DNA from: Anaerotignum neopropionicum
Lineage (GTDB): Bacteria > Bacillota > Clostridia > Lachnospirales > Anaerotignaceae
DNA: 64,000 bases
Direction of reading: 5' to 3'
NCBI RefSeq assembly: GCF_001571775.1
Contig: NZ_LRVM01000002.1
Span: 1-64,000 of the forward strand
The notes beneath the pieces are model-generated. The model made no database searches, was not told where the DNA came from, and worked only from the letters and a program-made list of their open reading frames with translations. Both the position numbers and the translations under genes were made by a program. This document shows, one piece after another, positions 61,190-64,000 of this stretch. The first letter of the stretch is position 1. The number at the start of each line of letters is the position of its first letter.

Positions 61190-61792
61190 ATGATCTCGTA
61201 TATCAAGGGTACCTTGGCACATCGGGGGGAAAGCTATATTATACTGGAAACAGGGGGGATTGGATATCAGATTTTTGTTTCCACTGGGATGCTTTCCAGA
61301 ATGCCCGAATTGGGGAAAGAAACAAAGGTTTTCACCTATATGAGCGTAAAAGAGGATGGAATCTCCCTCTTTGGTTTTTCTTCAAAAGAGGAACAGGAAA
61401 TGTTTTTAAAGCTTTTAACCGTTGGCGGCGTGGGTCCAAAGGGTGCCTTGGGCTTTTTATCCCAATTAACACCCCAGGAAATTATTATGGCCATTTTATG
61501 CGGTGATGTAAAAACCCTTTCCAAAGCCCCAGGGGTTGGAACAAAAACCGCCCAGAGGGTCATACTGGAATTAAAGGATAAGTGCAGCACAGAGGATGCA
61601 GTTACAATTTCTGCCCAGCTTGATGATGAAGTTGGGGTAGTAGGCGGTGCCAAATTTGAGGCGATTGATGCGATGACGGCCTTGGGCTACAGCCGCAGCG
61701 AGGCAGCGAAGGTGGTTGGGCAGGTTGCAGCCGAAGGAATGACCACGGAAGAAATTTTGAAAGCAGCATTGAAAAAAATGATTACATTTTAG
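61190..61792 (+). CDS. ruvA: Holliday junction branch migration protein RuvA
   Basis: A 200-residue DNA-binding subunit. The N-terminal OB fold starts MISYIKGTLAHRGESYIILE, two helix-hairpin-helix repeats follow (LLTVGGVGPKGALGFLS and LSKAPGVGTKTAQRVILELK), and the C-terminal domain III with ALGYSRSEAAKVV contacts RuvB. The ATG at 61190 has GAGAGGAGCGGGG. It lies 11 bases before ruvB. Confidence 0.97.
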   Translation: MISYIKGTLAHRGESYIILETGGIGYQIFVSTGMLSRMPELGKETKVFTYMSVKEDGISLFGFSSKEEQEMFLKLLTVGGVGPKGALGFLSQLTPQEIIMAILCGDVKTLSKAPGVGTKTAQRVILELKDKCSTEDAVTISAQLDDEVGVVGGAKFEAIDAMTALGYSRSEAAKVVGQVAAEGMTTEEILKAALKKMITF

Positions 61793-61803
61793 TATAGAAG
61801 CGG

Positions 61804-62817
61804 GTGTTACCATTGGAAAATCGGCGGATTTTAACAGCGGCATTTGGCGAGGAGGACAAGGACTTTGAACCGAAGCTCAGACCACAGCAGCTGGATAGCT
61901 ATATTGGACAAGAAGGTGTTAAGGAGAATTTAAAGGTGTTCATTCAGGCGGCAAAGCAAAGAGGGGAATCCTTGGATCATGTGCTGCTCTATGGCCCTCC
62001 CGGCTTGGGGAAGACAACCTTATCCAACATTATTGCCAATGAAATGGGGGTTCATATTAAAACCACATCGGGCCCTGCCATTGAGCGGGCAGGAGATATG
62101 GCGGCGGTTTTGAACAGTCTCAGTGAGGGGGATATTCTTTTTATTGACGAAATTCACCGTCTAAACCGTATGATAGAGGAAATATTGTATCCAGCGATGG
62201 AGGATTTTGTGATTGACATTATGATTGGCAAAGGCCCAGGGGCAAGATCTGTGCGGTTGGATTTGCCAAAGTTTACGTTGATTGGGGCAACAACCAGAAT
62301 TGGACTGCTTACAGCACCCCTACGGGATAGATTTGGCGTTGTGCAGAGATTAGAGCCCTACGACATTCAAAATTTAAAGACCATTATTTGCCGTTCCGCA
62401 GAGGTTTTGCAAATTGAGATTGACGGGACAGGCGCAGAAGAAATTGCTCGGCGGGCTAGGGGAACACCGCGTATTGCAAATCGTCTTTTAAAAAGAGTGC
62501 GGGATTTTGCGCAGGTGCGTTATAATGGTGAAATTACCGGTGAGGTGGCACGTTTTGCCCTAGATTTATTGGAAGTGGATCGCATGGGGCTGGATTTTAT
62601 CGACCGCAAAATGCTCATGACCATGATAGATAAATTTGAGGGAAAGCCCGTTGGACTGGATACCCTTGCTGCATCCATCGGGGAGGAATCGGAAACTATA
62701 GAGGATGTTTATGAGCCGTATTTATTGCAGCTTGGCTATATTCAGCGCACCCCAAGAGGTAGAATTGTGACGAGGGCGGGCTATGCCCATTTTGGAAGGG
62801 AACCGAAAGAGGCTTAA
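61804..62817 (+). CDS. ruvB: Holliday junction branch migration ATPase RuvB
   Basis: A 337-residue AAA+ motor. Walker A is [16 protein letters not shown] near residue 60, Walker [10 protein letters not shown] near residue 115, sensor 1 [20 protein letters not shown] and the arginine finger region follow, and the C-terminal winged helix contains [21 protein letters not shown]. It starts at GTG 61804 or TTG 61813; the GTG keeps the usual length. Co-transcribed with ruvA. Confidence 0.97.
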   Translation: MLPLENRRILTAAFGEEDKDFEPKLRPQQLDSYIGQEGVKENLKVFIQAAKQRGESLDHVLLYGPPGLGKTTLSNIIANEMGVHIKTTSGPAIERAGDMAAVLNSLSEGDILFIDEIHRLNRMIEEILYPAMEDFVIDIMIGKGPGARSVRLDLPKFTLIGATTRIGLLTAPLRDRFGVVQRLEPYDIQNLKTIICRSAEVLQIEIDGTGAEEIARRARGTPRIANRLLKRVRDFAQVRYNGEITGEVARFALDLLEVDRMGLDFIDRKMLMTMIDKFEGKPVGLDTLAASIGEESETIEDVYEPYLLQLGYIQRTPRGRIVTRAGYAHFGREPKEA

Positions 62818-62872
62818 GAATAAAAACAGGGAAAGAAAAGTAAAATAAGAAGGTAATAAAAAAGTAATATGA

Positions 62873-63115
62873 AAGGCTCAGGCTGAAAACAAAGTCAAAA
62901 GCTTGAGGGCTTGTCCTCAAATACCTATAAGGGTTTGGTCATCACTTTTGCTTCGCAAAAGCCAGCTTCGCTGTCTGCCCTATCTTGGCAGTGAGTGTCA
63001 TCACTTTTGCTTCGCAAAAGCCAGCTTCGCTGTCTGCCCTATCTTGGCAGTGAGTGTCATCACTTTTGCTTCGCAAAAGCCAGCTTCGCTGTCTGCCCTA
63101 TCTTGGCAGTGACAA
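62873..63115 (+). repeat. Tandem 59-bp repeat (three copies) with hairpins, related to the phage-module repeat
   Basis: A 59-bp unit, beginning CATCACTTTTGCTTCGC and ending GGCAGTGAGTGT, occurs at 62940-62998, 62999-63057 and 63058-63113 with almost no change. Each unit has the hairpins TTTTGC/GCAAAA, CAGC/GCTG and TGCCC...GGCA. The same unit occurs once in reverse orientation at about 30861-30920, with different bases in stem arms that still pair. GAGGGCTTGTCCTC before the first copy is another hairpin. No gene is present between ruvB and 63196. Confidence 0.9.
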
Positions 63116-63195
63116 TGAAACGTTCAAAGTTTGTCTAAGTTCTAAGCGCTTATGGTATGAAAATTTAATTATACACAAAATCCAAGGAGAAGGTT

Positions 63196-63459
63196 ATGAA
63201 ATTAAGCATTGAAGAATTAATGGAAAATGTGAAGGACGAATTGCTTTGTTATGAGGATATGGAGCAAGCTAGCCGCCGCTGGGAAAAGGAATTTCTGGAT
63301 TGGGTGGAAAAAAACAAAGGGAAACATAAGGATATTGCCCTTGAACAAAATGGAATTTTCTTTAAAATAAAGGATGAAGAGGAAGTTTTTGAAATTGCCA
63401 ACGCATATATTGATGCCTTAGATGAGGGAAACGTAAAGCAGTATTGGGAAAAGTTTTAA
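63196..63459 (+). CDS. Hypothetical protein, 87 residues
   Basis: A small acidic helical protein starting MKLSIEELMENVKDELLCYE, with WEKEFLDWVEKNKGKHKD in the middle and a helical C-terminus. RBS CCAAGGAGAAGG supports the ATG at 63196. No family recognised; it lies alone between a repeat and a terminator. Confidence 0.7.
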   Translation: MKLSIEELMENVKDELLCYEDMEQASRRWEKEFLDWVEKNKGKHKDIALEQNGIFFKIKDEEEVFEIANAYIDALDEGNVKQYWEKF

Positions 63460-64000
63460 ACCGGTGCAAGGAGTTTGTGGCTTCTCTGCCTTTGTAAGAA
63501 TGTAGCACATGGGTAGCCGTTGGATGAATATTCAAGGATCGTCCTTTGTGGATTTCTAAAAGCTTCTTTTCGTTAGGCGTTTGACAACCACCACCAGAAT
63601 TCAATGAAGAAAAACGCCCTTCAAACTGTTTAGATTGAAGGGTATTTTTGTAGCACAAAGAATATGAGAGGGTTACTCTTAGTTTTTGCAGAGCCATAAC
63701 TTACTACAAAATTTTGTTTTATGCCTTGTATTGTTGGTAATGTTCAGCTATGACAAGGATTGCTGCCTAAATATCAAGTTCTATTGCAAGATACAAACGT
63801 AAAAGTATAATGCAAAAATAAAGCGTGAAATACCATGTAATTTAAAATATTTAGAGAAAATCAGCTAATTGCTTTTAAGGGGATTTGGAGAAAATTACAC
63901 AGGTGTATATTTGAAAAACAGTGTAAAAAAAGGGAGTTATTGTTATATTGAAACCTATAAATGCAATTTTGCGCCAAGCTCTTTAAGGTAAGCCGTTACT
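63460..64000. other. Region to the window end; terminator only
   Basis: CCCTTCAA (63617-63624) pairs with TTGAAGGG (63635-63642) before a T run, an intrinsic terminator on the plus strand. A long minus-strand open frame over 63362-63697 has no RBS and overlaps the gene above. The last 350 bases are A+T-rich with no supported gene. Confidence 0.5.

Noticed and set aside
62903..63112. Plus-strand frame encoding a repeating Ser/Cys/Phe-rich peptide
   Set aside because: It is produced by the 59-bp tandem repeat; no RBS and DNA-level hairpin conservation explains the pattern better.
62940..63113. CRISPR array
   Set aside because: The three units are contiguous with no variable spacers and no cas genes nearby; it is a simple tandem repeat.
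63362..63697. Minus-strand open frame of 111 codons
   Set aside because: No RBS, overlaps the SD-supported 87-residue gene and a terminator; no recognisable family.

Overview
The window reads as chromosome of an anaerobic low-GC Firmicute in the Clostridia (Lachnospirales-like), most likely close to Clostridium propionicum / Anaerotignum. This rests on A+T-rich DNA, strong AGGAGG-type ribosome binding sites, the yloU-yloV and recG neighbourhood, a HisZ-dependent short HisG, and a beta-alanyl-CoA ammonia-lyase that I recognise from memory as very close to the C. propionicum enzyme. No database search was possible.

Layout. 1-1094: end of an rRNA operon (23S 3' end, 5S) followed by seven tRNAs (Pro, His, Lys, Leu, Gly, Gln, Gln). 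1313-1516: remnant of an ABC-2 permease. 1925-5562: short-chain dehydrogenase plus a complete TRAP transporter. 5770-10785: Asp23 protein, FakA/YloV-like kinase and RecG. 11048-13879: LysE exporter and B3/B4-domain protein, divergent from a MocR/PdxR regulator. 14037-18211: RidA, release factor 3, and an ECF sigma/anti-sigma pair. 18445-26897: complete histidine operon hisZGDCBH-A-F-IE-J, with a hairpin-rich repeat inserted between hisH and hisA. 27273-27635: two tiny hydrophilic proteins. 27749-42458: a 14.7-kb phage structural and lysis module (terminase, portal, scaffold, capsid, connectors, tail, baseplate, holin, endolysin) with no integrase, repressor or replication genes. 42699-47843: amino acid permease, MerR regulator, family III CoA-transferase and beta-alanyl-CoA ammonia-lyase. 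48563-57798: lipoprotein, DNA repair glycosylases, YbaK deacylase, secreted protease, acetyltransferase, ROK kinase and a small ATPase. 58212-62817: acetate-type CoA-transferase, dCMP deaminase, peptide deformylase and ruvAB. 62873-63459: a 59-bp tandem repeat and a small hypothetical gene.

How the genes work together. The minus-strand group at 45.1-47.8 kb fits activation of an amino acid to its CoA ester followed by elimination of ammonia, as in beta-alanine fermentation (beta-alanine to beta-alanyl-CoA to acryloyl-CoA). The nearby permease could supply the substrate, and a MerR protein sits beside a promoter whose -35 and -10 boxes are 19 bp apart, the spacing MerR activators use. The second CoA-transferase at 58.2 kb would serve the energy-yielding end of such fermentations.

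Least ordinary parts: the integrase-less phage module, which could be a decayed prophage or a domesticated particle; the repeat family shared by the his operon, the phage module and the region after ruvB; and several regulator-promoter pairs readable directly from sequence (ECF autoregulation, MocR three-box operator, MerR-type promoter).
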